Assembly (NCBI RefSeq): GCF_003514505.1
Contig: NZ_DOPX01000017.1
Span: forward strand, 52,687 to 116,686
Source: Proteiniclasticum sp.
GTDB lineage: Bacteria; Bacillota; Clostridia; Clostridiales; Clostridiaceae
Length of the DNA: 64,000 nt
Direction of reading: 5' to 3'
Part shown: one piece after another, positions 34,077-43,221 of the stretch
Layout of the letters: each line of letters opens with the position of its first letter
How positions within the stretch are numbered: the stretch's first letter is position 1
Position numbers and translations under genes: made by a program
Notes under the pieces: generated by a model
Told to the model about the DNA's origin: nothing
Database searches by the model: none
The model's input: only the letters and a program-made list of their open reading frames with translations

Positions 34077-37000
34077 CTATTCCACAGATTTTAGTGAAGC
34101 AGCCATATCAATGCTCTGAAGCTTCTTCGACATGAAGAGATTCACAAACACTGAGAAGGCCATGGTGAGCACCATGGAATAGAGGAAAGACAAGACATGG
34201 ATGTTCCTGCCGAACATCATGGTGTCAATCTCCATGGTACGGATGACAAAAAGATGCAGACTGAAGCCCAGAACAAGCCCCACAAGACTGCCCACAATGG
34301 TTAAAAATACATTTTCCCGGTACACATAGGACGCCACTTCCTGATCCCGGAATCCCAGCACCTTGATGGTGGCAATCTCCCGGAGCCTTTCTGTGATGTT
34401 GATGTTAGTTAAATTATACAGCACCACAAATGCCAGGGCGCCTGCAGCAAGAATGAGAATCACAATGACATAATCTAAAGACGAGATGCTTTTCTCAAAC
34501 TCCTCCTGGATACTCTCAACCATCACCGTGGCAAGCACTCCGTCGTTTTCCAGAAGCCGCTCACTAAGGGCCGTCTCCTCCACCTGAAGGCCTTCACGGT
34601 ATCGGAAAGCGCCGGCATTAAACTCCGGCTTTCGAAGCGTAAGGCTTTCAAAGGCTTCTGGAGACATATAGATATAATGAGCGAGATAATTCTCTGTGAT
34701 GTCCGTCACCGTGAAGGTATAGGTTCTGTTTTCCGCATCCTGATAGATGAGCTCTTCTCCTTCTGATACCCCCAGAAGATTGGCCAGTTTCTCTGAAATC
34801 ACCGCGCCTTTTTCTGGCAGGGGGATCTTTTCCTGGGTCACGCGGTCATGTAGGTCAATGAAGCTTGCAAAGGAACCCTTCTCTTCCGGCACCATCAGCG
34901 TCGCTTCATACTCTCTGGTTTTTCCCGGCAGGTGCACCCGGATGCTTTCACTTAAGAAAGCCCCATAGCGCTCCACTTCTCCTTCTTCTCCAAGAATTTC
35001 AGAAAGGTTTCTCTCTCCTTCCTCCTTGTCCATATTAAGCAGCGCCAGTCCGTCATAGAGAAAAATCTCCTCAAACTGCTTGCCCATGATGGCATTGACG
35101 GAATCTTGGATGCCAAAGCCTGTGACCAGAAGGGCGGTGCAACCGGAAACCCCAAGCACCGTCATAAGAAACCTCTTTTTATACCGGAAGATGTTTCTGA
35201 AGGTCACCTTGTAGGAAAAACTCATGCGCTTCCAAAGAAGCGGCACTCTTTCCAGTAGAATTCTCTTGCCGGGCTTTGGCGCTTTGGGCATCATAAGGTT
35301 CGCCGGTGTTTCCCGAAGCTCCGAAAGAGTAGCGAAGAGGCTGGCGGACACCGTGGTGAACACCGCAATGGCCGTGGAGAGAAGTGCCAGATCCAGGTGA
35401 AAGGGCGTCAGCACATAAGGCGTATTATACATGGCTCCGTACACCGTGATGATGATATAAGGGAACAGCTTGAATCCAATGGAAAAGCCCAGGACGCTGC
35501 CAAGAAGGCTTGCTAGCAGCGCATAACTGATGTACTTCATGGCGATGGTAAAAGTGGTGTATCCTAAGGCTTTCAGTGTGCCGATCTGGATTCTTTCCTC
35601 CTCCACCATTCTTGTCATGGTGGTGAGGCATACCAGGGCCGCCACCAGGAAGAAAAACAGCGGGAAGGTGGTGGCCAGGGACCCCAGCCTGTCTGCATCG
35701 TTTCCTAAGGATCCGTAGCCCGGGAATCCTTCCCGGTCATAGACAAACCATTCTTTGGGAATTTCCAGAAGAGCACGCTCTGCATCGAGGATTTCTTTCT
35801 CCGCATCGGCAATCTTCTTCTCGGCGTCGGCCTTCTCCCGGGCAAAGGTTTCTTCTCCTTCCCGAAGCTCCGCCTTTCCTTTCTCCAGGTCCGCTCTTGC
35901 CTCTTCCATGGATGCCTTAAAGGTCTTTTCTCCCTCCTCCAGCGCCTTTTCTCCATCTGTTAAGGTCTTTTCACTGTCATCGAGTTTCTTTTTGGCAGCA
36001 TCCAGCTCGGCCTTTCCAGCATCCAGCTCCTTCTTGGCCTCAGCCAGCTCCCTCTCCCCTTGCTGGTATTCCCGTAAGCCTATCTCATAGGCGGCTTTAC
36101 TCTCCGCCAGGGTCTTCTGTCCTTCTTCGTAGGCAAGAACGCCATCTGCGTAGTCTTTTTTCGCACTTTCCAGGGTGTCTGTGAGCTGCAGGATGGTGCT
36201 GTCCAGAGCGGTTCTTAAGGCATTCACAAGATTCGGGTCATTATAGGGAACACTTTCCTCCAGAAGCCTTGCAAGGTCTGGTGAAAACACCCGGATGTCC
36301 TCGATGATCTGTCTGTACTCTTCCTCTGTCAGTTCTCCTCCCGTTTCCGGAAGACTGGCCCGGATGTCTTTTAGCCCCTGAAGTGCAGTTTCCAGAAGGG
36401 CAATCTGCTCTTTGGCAGAATCCAATTGAGCTTTGGCTGAAGCAAGTTCTCTTTCTCCTGCATCAATCTGGTTCTTCGCAAGATCCAGGGTGCTCTTTGC
36501 GCTTTGAAGCTCAGCCCGCCCATCCTGATAGTCATTATAGCCTTCCAGCCAGGCAGCATATCCTTCAAAGTACTCTTCCCGGCCTTTCACCAGGGCTTCT
36601 TTTCCATCCAGAATCTCCTGTCTTTTTTCCTGGAACTCCTGCGTATACTTCTCCTCTTCTGATAGAAGCTTCTCTTCTCCTTCCTGGATCTCTTCTCTTG
36701 CTTCTAGAAGCTCTTCCTGGGCATCTGCAATCTTCTTCAGGGCATCATTTTTTTCGGATAAAAACTCTGCACGCCCTTCCTCCAGTTCCTCCCGGAGGTC
36801 TTTGGTGTCCCTTGCCATGGCCAGCTCTCCCAAAGCGGAAAAAGAGGATAGAAGAGGCTCATGGTAGGTCTTGTACCCTTTGGAATAAGCTTCCAGATCA
36901 TCAGACTTCACGGTCTTCACAAAAAGATCCGTATAGTGTTCCATGGAGAAATCCTCCTGGGGCACATAAGCGAAATAATCAATGGAGCCATCTCCGATGT

Positions 37001-37574
37001 TGGTCTGTCCTCTTTGAAAACTGATGTAGAGGGGGGACATGATAAATCCCACCACCTTGTAGGTATCCTCCTTGATAAAATCAGTGAGTTCTTCCCCGTT
37101 GGGAAGAGAAAGCGTTACTTCATCTCCCAGGGAAATGGAGAGGCCGTTTTTTGCGCCCATCTCCAGAAGAATCTCACCGGACGCTTCCGGCAGTCTTCCT
37201 TCCAGCACTCTGGGCTCATTGAGAAGTCCCTCTTTCCCCATATCATAGCTGAACACTTTTGTCACAGCCGTTTCTAAAGAGGACGATACAAAAAGATCCT
37301 TGCTGTAGCTTCTAAGCACCTCAAGCACCTCTTGTGTCTCTTCTACGGCTGCAAGGTCTTCTTCCTGGTACCCTAAGGGGTTATATATCCTGAAATTCGC
37401 CAGGTTATAGTCTTTATAGTAGGCATCTGCCGACAGCACCATATCCGGTTTGGTGGCATTGATGCCCGAGAAGAATCCTACGCCCAGGGCAATCATCACC
37501 AGGATGGAGAAGAATCTGGCTTTACTGCCTGTGATGGCCCGGTACAGGTCCTTCTGAAACGCATTCTTCGCCAT
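34077..37574 (-). CDS. ABC transporter permease, FtsX-like, with long coiled-coil extracellular region
   Basis: About 1165 residues. A first membrane segment (ARFFSILVMIALGVGFFSGINA) is followed by a MacB-like periplasmic-type domain. A long charged, alanine/glutamate/lysine-rich coiled coil runs about residues 265-620, with runs such as KKELDAGKAELDAAKKKLDD. A first FtsX domain with three membrane segments (FPLFFFLVAALVCLTTMTRMVEEE) is followed by a second extracellular part and a final FtsX domain (YVIVILILAAGALAFVVLYNLTN). The ATG at 37574 overlaps the stop of the ATPase gene by one base (TAATG); an in-frame GTG two codons earlier is an alternative. This architecture is common in Bacillota exporters of uncertain substrate that act on the envelope rather than as classical drug pumps. 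Confidence 0.88.
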   Translation of the reverse strand: MAKNAFQKDLYRAITGSKARFFSILVMIALGVGFFSGINATKPDMVLSADAYYKDYNLANFRIYNPLGYQEEDLAAVEETQEVLEVLRSYSKDLFVSSSLETAVTKVFSYDMGKEGLLNEPRVLEGRLPEASGEILLEMGAKNGLSISLGDEVTLSLPNGEELTDFIKEDTYKVVGFIMSPLYISFQRGQTNIGDGSIDYFAYVPQEDFSMEHYTDLFVKTVKSDDLEAYSKGYKTYHEPLLSSFSALGELAMARDTKDLREELEEGRAEFLSEKNDALKKIADAQEELLEAREEIQEGEEKLLSEEEKYTQEFQEKRQEILDGKEALVKGREEYFEGYAAWLEGYNDYQDGRAELQSAKSTLDLAKNQIDAGERELASAKAQLDSAKEQIALLETALQGLKDIRASLPETGGELTEEEYRQIIEDIRVFSPDLARLLEESVPYNDPNLVNALRTALDSTILQLTDTLESAKKDYADGVLAYEEGQKTLAESKAAYEIGLREYQQGERELAEAKKELDAGKAELDAAKKKLDDSEKTLTDGEKALEEGEKTFKASMEEARADLEKGKAELREGEETFAREKADAEKKIADAEKEILDAERALLEIPKEWFVYDREGFPGYGSLGNDADRLGSLATTFPLFFFLVAALVCLTTMTRMVEEERIQIGTLKALGYTTFTIAMKYISYALLASLLGSVLGFSIGFKLFPYIIITVYGAMYNTPYVLTPFHLDLALLSTAIAVFTTVSASLFATLSELRETPANLMMPKAPKPGKRILLERVPLLWKRMSFSYKVTFRNIFRYKKRFLMTVLGVSGCTALLVTGFGIQDSVNAIMGKQFEEIFLYDGLALLNMDKEEGERNLSEILGEEGEVERYGAFLSESIRVHLPGKTREYEATLMVPEEKGSFASFIDLHDRVTQEKIPLPEKGAVISEKLANLLGVSEGEELIYQDAENRTYTFTVTDITENYLAHYIYMSPEAFESLTLRKPEFNAGAFRYREGLQVEETALSERLLENDGVLATVMVESIQEEFEKSISSLDYVIVILILAAGALAFVVLYNLTNINITERLREIATIKVLGFRDQEVASYVYRENVFLTIVGSLVGLVLGFSLHLFVIRTMEIDTMMFGRNIHVLSFLYSMVLTMAFSVFVNLFMSKKLQSIDMAASLKSVE

Positions 37575-38275
37575 TACCACTCAATCCTTTCCACAGGCAC
37601 AGGGTTCTCATTGACATAAAACTCCCGGACCTTGCCGTTCTTCATGCGGATGACTTTATCCGCCATGGCCGTAAGAGCCGCATTATGGGTGATGACCACC
37701 ACGGTGACGCCACGCTCTCTGGAGGTGTCATGAAGAAGTTTCAGGATGTTCTTTCCTGTCTGGTAATCAAGAGCACCTGTGGGTTCATCACAAAGAAGAA
37801 GCTTTGGATTTTTTGCAATAGCCCTGGCGATGGCCACCCTTTGCTGCTCTCCACCGGAAAGCTGGGACGGGAAATTGTTGGCACGCTCTGAAAGCCCCAC
37901 CAGATCCAGGACCATCTCCGCGTCCAGGGGGTTCTTTGAAATCTGGGACGCAAGTTCCACATTCTCCACAGCGGTCAAGTTCTGCACCAGATTGTAAAAC
38001 TGAAACACAAATCCGATGTCAAACCGGCGGTACTCTGTGAGCATCTTCCGGTTATACTTACTGATGTCTTTTCCGTCCACCAGGATCTTTCCGCCGTCGG
38101 AGGTATCCATGCCACCCAGCAGATTTAGCACCGTGGTCTTTCCTGCGCCGGAGGCTCCCACCACCACCGCAAAGTCTCCTTGATCAATGGAAAAGTCCAC
38201 ACCGTCCACGGCGGTGATGGTGACCTCTCCCATCTTATATCGTTTCTGGACATTCTCCAGTTCTATAAATGCCAT
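37574..38275 (-). CDS. ABC transporter ATP-binding protein (MacB/LolD type)
   Basis: About 233 residues. Walker A VGASGAGKTTVLNLLGG at 39-55, the Q-loop region FVFQFYNLVQNLTAVENV, signature LSGGEQQRVAIARAIA near 140 and Walker B LLLCDEPTGALD near 160 are all intact, with the switch histidine in VVITHN. The start is put at the second ATG (38275); the first at 38281 sits almost on the AAAGGTGA ribosome site. The FNLVxNLTAxEN motif marks the MacB/LolD/FtsE-like subfamily, matching its FtsX-type permease partner encoded next. First gene of an operon ATPase-permease-tetR. Confidence 0.92.
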   Translation of the reverse strand: MAFIELENVQKRYKMGEVTITAVDGVDFSIDQGDFAVVVGASGAGKTTVLNLLGGMDTSDGGKILVDGKDISKYNRKMLTEYRRFDIGFVFQFYNLVQNLTAVENVELASQISKNPLDAEMVLDLVGLSERANNFPSQLSGGEQQRVAIARAIAKNPKLLLCDEPTGALDYQTGKNILKLLHDTSRERGVTVVVITHNAALTAMADKVIRMKNGKVREFYVNENPVPVERIEW

Positions 38276-38311
38276 TTTCATTCACCTTTTCTTTCACTTG
38301 GTATATGCTTC

Positions 38312-38339
38312 ATTTTATCACTGACTGACCGATAGTCAA
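38312..38339 (-). promoter_or_regulatory. Promoter of the ABC-tetR operon with overlapping TetR-type operator
   Basis: Minus-strand TTGACT (38334-38339), a 16-base spacer and TAAAAT (38312-38317). Within the spacer and -35 lies TGACTGACCGATAGTCA (plus strand 38322-38338), a palindrome with TGACT/AGTCA arms of the kind bound by TetR/AcrR repressors. Confidence 0.6.
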
Positions 38340-38499
38340 TGAAGAAACCCTTAAATATTTCGGAAAGCACTTCGAATTCTGACTATCTTTTGTCTTGCAT
38401 TTGTTACTCCTTTATTATCTTTAATGATAAAATAACTTTATGAGGATATTCTTCAGGAGTTATACGTCCATGATTACACTTTTTTGGAAGGTACTTTAT

Positions 38500-39612
38500 A
38501 TGAATCGTAAAGAAAATTACTATCTATGCTTTTTTCTTACTCTTTTGCTATCACTGCCGGGGTGTGCTGTAAAAACTGCATCGACCTCACCAGCTAGCCC
38601 TTGGCCTCCAGAATCAGAAAATAAGACAGAATTCATCCATATCTATATCCCCCCAAAAAAGCATCCCAATGCAGCCTCGGAAACAAATACAGAACCAGTA
38701 AAACCTCTTCTCCCTCCCCGAGAAACTGCTATGCCTGAAGAAGAAACTGCAGAGAACCCAAAGAATCTTCTCCCTTCTTCCGAAGAGCAGTCACCAGAAG
38801 AGGCACCGGAGTCAGAATCACCTCTCCCATCAGAGACACCAGACTCCCCCGAGTTAGATGTTGTCCTAAAACCTACTTCGGGAAACATCGTCCTTGTAAC
38901 TTACCATGCCCTCTGCACGGAAGCCCTCACCAAGGATCCGTGGCAGTTCTTTCGGACAGCAGCAGATTTTGAGAAGGACCTTAAGCTCATTAAAGAATGT
39001 GGCATCCAGGTAAAATCCTATAACGAAATACTCACCGCACTAAAAAACGGTGATCCTTCTGTTAGAGAGCCTGCACTCATCCTGCAGTTTGATGATGGCC
39101 TTAAGAGTGACTATGATCTAGCTCTTCCTCTCCTTCAGAAGTATGGTATGAAATCCACCCACTTCATCTCCTCCGTCCGAGCGGCGGAACATCATAAAGG
39201 TTTCATGTCCTTTGAAGAAATTCAAGCCATGAGAAACTGCCGCACAGACCAGGGTGTCCCTCTCATAGAAGTAGGCGTCCATGGTGGAAAACATATTGCC
39301 ATCGGCAGGCAAGTTGGAGAATCAGAGGAAGCTTTTCATAAAAAACTTCAGGAGGAACTTTCTTTATCTAAAACAATTCTGGAAAACGCATTGGGTGAAT
39401 CCGTAAATCTTCTCGCCCTTCCTTTCGGTTCCGGATTCAAAGAAGAAGCAGTAGAAAGCTACGGAAAATCTTTGGGGTATGATCTCATCCGCGGTTGGAG
39501 GAAAGACCTCGGCCACTTTCCTTCTTACGCACTGGATAACCTGAAGTTCTATCCCGTCTACAACAACTCTGATTTGAGAGAAGCCATTCGCCTGGCCTAT
39601 GGAGAAAAGTAG
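38500..39612 (+). CDS. Polysaccharide deacetylase family lipoprotein
   Basis: About 370 residues from ATG 38500, which has GGAAGG eight bases upstream. An earlier in-frame start at 38440 lacks a ribosome site. The N-terminus is a lipoprotein signal: hydrophobic YYLCFFLTLLLSL then lipobox LPGC. A proline/glutamate-rich linker (about 30-120) precedes a NodB-like deacetylase domain with VLVTYHALC, the metal/catalytic LQFDDGLKSDYDLALPLL segment, and a later LALPFGSGF. Such enzymes remove acetyl groups from peptidoglycan or exopolysaccharide at the outer face of the membrane. The usual second metal motif H-x3-H/S-H-x3-H is not obvious (VHGGKHIAIGRQ is the nearest), so activity is plausible but unproven. 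Confidence 0.8.
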   Translation: MNRKENYYLCFFLTLLLSLPGCAVKTASTSPASPWPPESENKTEFIHIYIPPKKHPNAASETNTEPVKPLLPPRETAMPEEETAENPKNLLPSSEEQSPEEAPESESPLPSETPDSPELDVVLKPTSGNIVLVTYHALCTEALTKDPWQFFRTAADFEKDLKLIKECGIQVKSYNEILTALKNGDPSVREPALILQFDDGLKSDYDLALPLLQKYGMKSTHFISSVRAAEHHKGFMSFEEIQAMRNCRTDQGVPLIEVGVHGGKHIAIGRQVGESEEAFHKKLQEELSLSKTILENALGESVNLLALPFGSGFKEEAVESYGKSLGYDLIRGWRKDLGHFPSYALDNLKFYPVYNNSDLREAIRLAYGEK

Positions 39613-39644
39613 TCCCTTTCACCACGTCTTTTACAAAGCTTTTG

Positions 39645-39673
39645 TTGTCACCATAGGCGATTCTAGCTATAAT
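39645..39673 (+). promoter_or_regulatory. Strong promoter of the second Gfo/Idh/MocA gene
   Basis: TTGTCA (39645-39650), a 17-base spacer and perfect TATAAT (39668-39673). Confidence 0.7.
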
Positions 39674-39744
39674 GAGGATATATAGTGAAATTATCTGAAT
39701 TTAAAGAAGATTATCCAATGCCTGATCGCGTGGGAGGAATAGAA

Positions 39745-40665
39745 ATGGATGAACGAATTAAACTGGGACTGGTGGGCTTAGGCTCCATCTGCAGAAAAGC
39801 TTATATGCCTGTACTCTCCAAGGAAACCAAATGGACCTTAGTAGGTGGGTATGCCAGAACAAAAGAAAGACGGGACGCTTTTGAAAAAGAATACCGGGTC
39901 AAAGCCTATGAAAGCCTTACAGCTCTTTCCGAAGACGTGGATGCTGTCATCATCAATGCATCCACAGAGAGTCATTTTACCTTGGCGAAATTTTTCCTGG
40001 AAAAAGGCATCCATGTGATGATCGATAAGCCTCTTGCACCTACGGTGGAGGAATGTGAAAGACTGGTCTTCTACTCCGTCCATCATCAGGCAAAACTCAT
40101 GGTGAACTTCAACCGAAGATTCGCCCCCCTTTATCAGGCGGTGAAAGACGAAATCACCCCCACCTCTCTCATCCGGATCGTGAAGAACCGCTGCGGCCGC
40201 ATTGGACCGGAAGATGCCCTCTTCACACTGAATGATGACTACATCCATCTGGTGGACACCGCCAGGTGGCTGGTGGACGGAAAGCTCATTATGGAGGACG
40301 GGAACATTGAGGTGAATGGAGACAATCAGCTCATTTATGCAAAGCACAGATTTGTAAGCCCGGAAGGGCTTCAGGTGGAAACACTCCTTCATCGGGACTC
40401 CGGAAAGACTCTGGAACTCATGGAACTGGTGAAAGAAGGAAAAACCGTCCGAGTCATCGATCTTGCCACCATGGAGACGGACGTGAAGAACGAAACCAGA
40501 ATCAAATCCCCTTCCCAATGGGATACAGTGGAGAAGGTAAAAGGCTTCAGCGATGCCATTGACGCCTTTTCTGATGCCATTCTTCTAAATAAAGAAATGC
40601 CTTCTTCCGGAATGGAAGCCCTGGCGACCCAAAGAGTCATGGATTCCCTTTTGCGAGGCATCTGA
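39745..40665 (+). CDS. Gfo/Idh/MocA family oxidoreductase
   Basis: 306 residues from ATG 39745, chosen because GGGAGGAATAGAA precedes it; a 20-residue upstream extension has no family similarity. Rossmann motif GLVGLGSICRKAYMPVL is at the N-terminus and the family K-P motif appears as MIDKPLAPT near residue 95. The C-terminal domain contains NFNRRFAPLYQAV and DDYIHLVDTARWLVDGK, the latter providing substrate-binding histidine and aspartate. It resembles the virulence-factor MviM group. It is not closely similar to the other family member at 1520-2476 and is probably not a recent duplicate. Substrate unknown. Monocistronic between a strong promoter and terminator. Confidence 0.85.
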   Translation: MDERIKLGLVGLGSICRKAYMPVLSKETKWTLVGGYARTKERRDAFEKEYRVKAYESLTALSEDVDAVIINASTESHFTLAKFFLEKGIHVMIDKPLAPTVEECERLVFYSVHHQAKLMVNFNRRFAPLYQAVKDEITPTSLIRIVKNRCGRIGPEDALFTLNDDYIHLVDTARWLVDGKLIMEDGNIEVNGDNQLIYAKHRFVSPEGLQVETLLHRDSGKTLELMELVKEGKTVRVIDLATMETDVKNETRIKSPSQWDTVEKVKGFSDAIDAFSDAILLNKEMPSSGMEALATQRVMDSLLRGI

Positions 40666-40681
40666 TCATTTTTTAAACAGG

Positions 40682-40733
40682 GAACCCCGACAATCACGAA
40701 ACAGTACTTCACTGTTCGGAGAATGTCGGGGTT
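40682..40733. terminator. Bidirectional terminator
   Basis: AACCCCGACA pairs with TGTCGGGGTT, enclosing a nested AACAGT/ACTGTT hairpin, with T-rich ends on both strands. It serves the oxidoreductase gene and the convergent gene at 40765-41631. Confidence 0.75.
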
Positions 40734-40764
40734 TATTATTTTCATTCCCTTGTTTATGTTCTAC

Positions 40765-41631
40765 CTACTCCTCAAAGGATATTCGGAATCCTGCACCCAT
40801 AACACCATTCATCTCAGTGCCATCTTTACTATACTGATAGATTTCATCCGAAGTCATGGTCACGCCATAATTCTTGAGTTTTACAATCACTTTGAATAGA
40901 TCCATTTCGTACAGTTCTTCTGGAAGGTTCACTGTAAAAGTTTTGTGGGCAAAACCATAATCATGTTCTAAATCAGGAAGCACCTCATCCGTTTCTTTCA
41001 TCTCAAGTCTTTCGGTTTCCTCATTTTTTTCATTCAAGACCACTGCAGAGACTTCTTTTAGAGATTTTAAAAAAGTAGCGGTCTCTTCTGTGGCAGCGGT
41101 GAGATTCATGACAACTTTCTTGTCATTTTCTTCCAGACTCATGCTTCTGATCTCTACAGCAAGGTACTGGTCCACATAGATTTCAGGAAGCTTCTCCTGA
41201 AGGGAACCTTCTTCTGTCTCTATGACAGCATAGACCTGATTGTTTTCAGCCACATCAAAGGGCAGAGAAGCTGCAAATGAAGTTTCATTCTCTGCTCTGG
41301 CCTCTACTTTATTGTATCCGGACACCACATAGTATGTGCTCCCTGGCTGCAGCATTTTGGGAACCATGGTGACATCCAGCATGAGCTTACCGTTTTTGAA
41401 AGAAAGTCTAGTTTCTGAGGACGCCAAAGCACTGGCTCCTTTTTTGAGCTCTTCCATGATCCGGTACTCCATGCCACCATCATTAAAGGAAATGGCGGAA
41501 ATGGATCCTCTAATATTCTGAAGCTCCAGCTGCAGATCTGAAAGCTTATGCCTCAGACTGAAATTATTGACCAGGAGCAGTAGAAGTGCTCCTAAGACGA
41601 CCAATACCTGACCTTTATTTCTTTTATCCAT
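40765..41631 (-). CDS. Membrane-anchored extracytoplasmic protein of unknown function
   Basis: 288 residues. A short basic N-terminus (MDKRNKGQ) precedes one membrane segment (VLVVLGALLLLLVNNFSL, about 9-26) and a short coiled coil (LRHKLSDLQLELQNIRGSI). The remainder is beta-rich with alternating hydrophobic strands such as LMLDVTMVPKML and YAVIETEEGSLQEKLPEIYVDQYLAVEIRSM (given here only as landmarks), consistent with an Ig-like extracytoplasmic domain. Only one cysteine-free chain is seen. I recognise no named family. The start has GGAGG seven bases upstream. It is alone between two terminators, so context gives no clue beyond being a bitopic surface protein. Confidence 0.7.
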   Translation of the reverse strand: MDKRNKGQVLVVLGALLLLLVNNFSLRHKLSDLQLELQNIRGSISAISFNDGGMEYRIMEELKKGASALASSETRLSFKNGKLMLDVTMVPKMLQPGSTYYVVSGYNKVEARAENETSFAASLPFDVAENNQVYAVIETEEGSLQEKLPEIYVDQYLAVEIRSMSLEENDKKVVMNLTAATEETATFLKSLKEVSAVVLNEKNEETERLEMKETDEVLPDLEHDYGFAHKTFTVNLPEELYEMDLFKVIVKLKNYGVTMTSDEIYQYSKDGTEMNGVMGAGFRISFEE

Positions 41632-41725
41632 GAATAAACCTCCAGCTGTTTCTACTAATACTTACCTCCTATAGTATCATACTATCTTCCATCTCTCTCT
41701 ATAAAATGACAGAAAGATCATAAAA

Positions 41726-41779
41726 ATAGAACTCCAGCGTACTGTATTCCTTTCAGGAATAGGGCACTGAAGTTCTATC
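41726..41779 (-). terminator. Terminator of the ridA-tnaA operon
   Basis: On the minus strand ATAGAACTTCAG pairs with CTGGAGTTCTAT (one G-U) around an inner CCTATTCCT hairpin, followed by TTTTTA. It begins 17 bases past the tnaA stop. Confidence 0.75.
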
Positions 41780-41795
41780 TTCTCTTTTTTCTTTT

Positions 41796-43178
41796 TTACT
41801 TCAGTGGCTGAAGCTTTGCGGTGAAATGTCTTAAAATCTTAGGCTCCCAGGTAATCTCATACCCTTTCAAGGAGTCCTTTCTCTTTTTGATTTCAACAAG
41901 TGCCTCCACAATCACATCCAGATGGGACTGGGTGTACACTCTTCTTGGCACCGCCAGCCTTGTGAACTCAAACTGGGATTCCAGCTGCTCTCCTGTGTCC
42001 GGATCGTTCCCCAGCATATAGGAGCCGATGTCGCAGCCTCTGATGCCCGCTTCCAGATAAAGCTCAATGGTCAGAGCCTGACCCGGGAACTCATGATAAG
42101 GAATGCGGGGCAGAAGCTTCTTGGCATCCAGAAATATGGCATGACCGCCTGCTGGAGTCTGGTGCGGGATGCCTGCTTCTGTGAGCTTTGATGAAAGGTA
42201 TTCCATCTGACCGATGCGGTATTTCAGGAAGTCTTCCTCCACACCTTCCTGAAGACCAATGGCCAAAGCTTCCAGATCTCTTCCGGCAAGGCCGCCATAG
42301 GAAATGAACCCTTCAAAGGGTATGGTATTGGCTTTGACCTTCTCAAAAAGATCCGCATCTTCCTTGACGCCCACAAGACCACCAATGTTCACGATGGCAT
42401 CTTTTTTAGAGCTCATGGTAAAGAGATCTCCATAACTGAACAGCTCTCTTGCGATCTCCCGGATGGACTTATCTTCATAGCCTTCTTCTCTTCGCTTAAT
42501 AAAGTGGCAGTTTTCAGCAAATCTTGCCGCATCAATGACCACCTTAATGCCATATCTCTTGGCGATCTCTGACGTCTCTTTGATGTTCTTCATGGAAACC
42601 GGCTGTCCTCCAGCACTGTTGTTGGTCACCGTGATGATGATGGCCCCCACATTTTCTTTTCCATACTCTTCAATGAGTCTCACAAGACGCTCATTGTCCA
42701 TGTTCCCTTTAAAAGGCGCATAGGACTCCGTATCAAGAGCTTCGGGCACGACGCAGTCCACAGCCCTAGCCCCTGCAATCTCCACATGGGCTCTGGTGGT
42801 GTCAAAATGCATATTGGAAATGGATACCTTACCTTTTCCAAGAAGAATCGGCATCACCACTTTCTCTGCTGCCCGTCCCTGATGCACGGGCTGAATGAAT
42901 GCATAGCCAAAAATATCCTTCGCCGACTCCTGAAGGCGGTAAAAGCTCTTGGACCCGGAATAGGACTCATCCCCCCGCATGATGCCTGCCCACTGGTCCG
43001 CACTCATGGCACCGGTGCCGCTGTCTGTGAGAAGATCAATATAGCAGTCTTCTGCTGCCAGCGAAAAAACGTTATAGTCCGCCTCCTGGATTTTCTTCAG
43101 CCTCTCCTCTCTTGTGAGAATCTTGATGGGTTCCACCATTTTGATTTTGAAAGGCTCTGCAAAATACTTCACACTCAT
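41796..43178 (-). CDS. tnaA: Tryptophanase (tryptophan indole-lyase)
   Basis: 460 residues. A PLP enzyme that converts tryptophan to indole, pyruvate and ammonia. Fold-I landmarks: LLTDSGTGAMS near 49-59, GDESYSGSKSFY, VHQGRAAE at 98-105, SNMHFDTTRAH at 121-131, NNSAGGQPVS at 186-195, DAARFAEN and the PLP lysine in MSSKKDA at about 255-261. Tyrosine phenol-lyase is the close alternative. Asp126 in HFDTT corresponds to the aspartate of tryptophanase that contacts the indole NH (threonine in tyrosine phenol-lyase), and GIRGCDIGSYMLGNDP matches the tryptophanase form, lacking the phenol-lyase arginine. HQGRAAE replaces the usual HQGRGAE. It follows ridA by 43 bases. No tnaC leader or tnaB transporter was seen. 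Confidence 0.88.
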   Translation of the reverse strand: MSVKYFAEPFKIKMVEPIKILTREERLKKIQEADYNVFSLAAEDCYIDLLTDSGTGAMSADQWAGIMRGDESYSGSKSFYRLQESAKDIFGYAFIQPVHQGRAAEKVVMPILLGKGKVSISNMHFDTTRAHVEIAGARAVDCVVPEALDTESYAPFKGNMDNERLVRLIEEYGKENVGAIIITVTNNSAGGQPVSMKNIKETSEIAKRYGIKVVIDAARFAENCHFIKRREEGYEDKSIREIARELFSYGDLFTMSSKKDAIVNIGGLVGVKEDADLFEKVKANTIPFEGFISYGGLAGRDLEALAIGLQEGVEEDFLKYRIGQMEYLSSKLTEAGIPHQTPAGGHAIFLDAKKLLPRIPYHEFPGQALTIELYLEAGIRGCDIGSYMLGNDPDTGEQLESQFEFTRLAVPRRVYTQSHLDVIVEALVEIKKRKDSLKGYEITWEPKILRHFTAKLQPLK

Positions 43179-43221
43179 TTATAAATTATCCCCCAACCTC
43201 ATTATTTGCGCATTTTAAACG

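Noticed and set aside
36383..37024. Plus-strand open frame inside the ABC permease gene
   Set aside because: Antisense to the coiled-coil region; no ribosome site and no family similarity.
41796..43178. Tyrosine phenol-lyase as the product
   Set aside because: Asp126 and the GIRGCDIGSYMLG segment match tryptophanase; the arginine specific to the phenol-lyase is absent.
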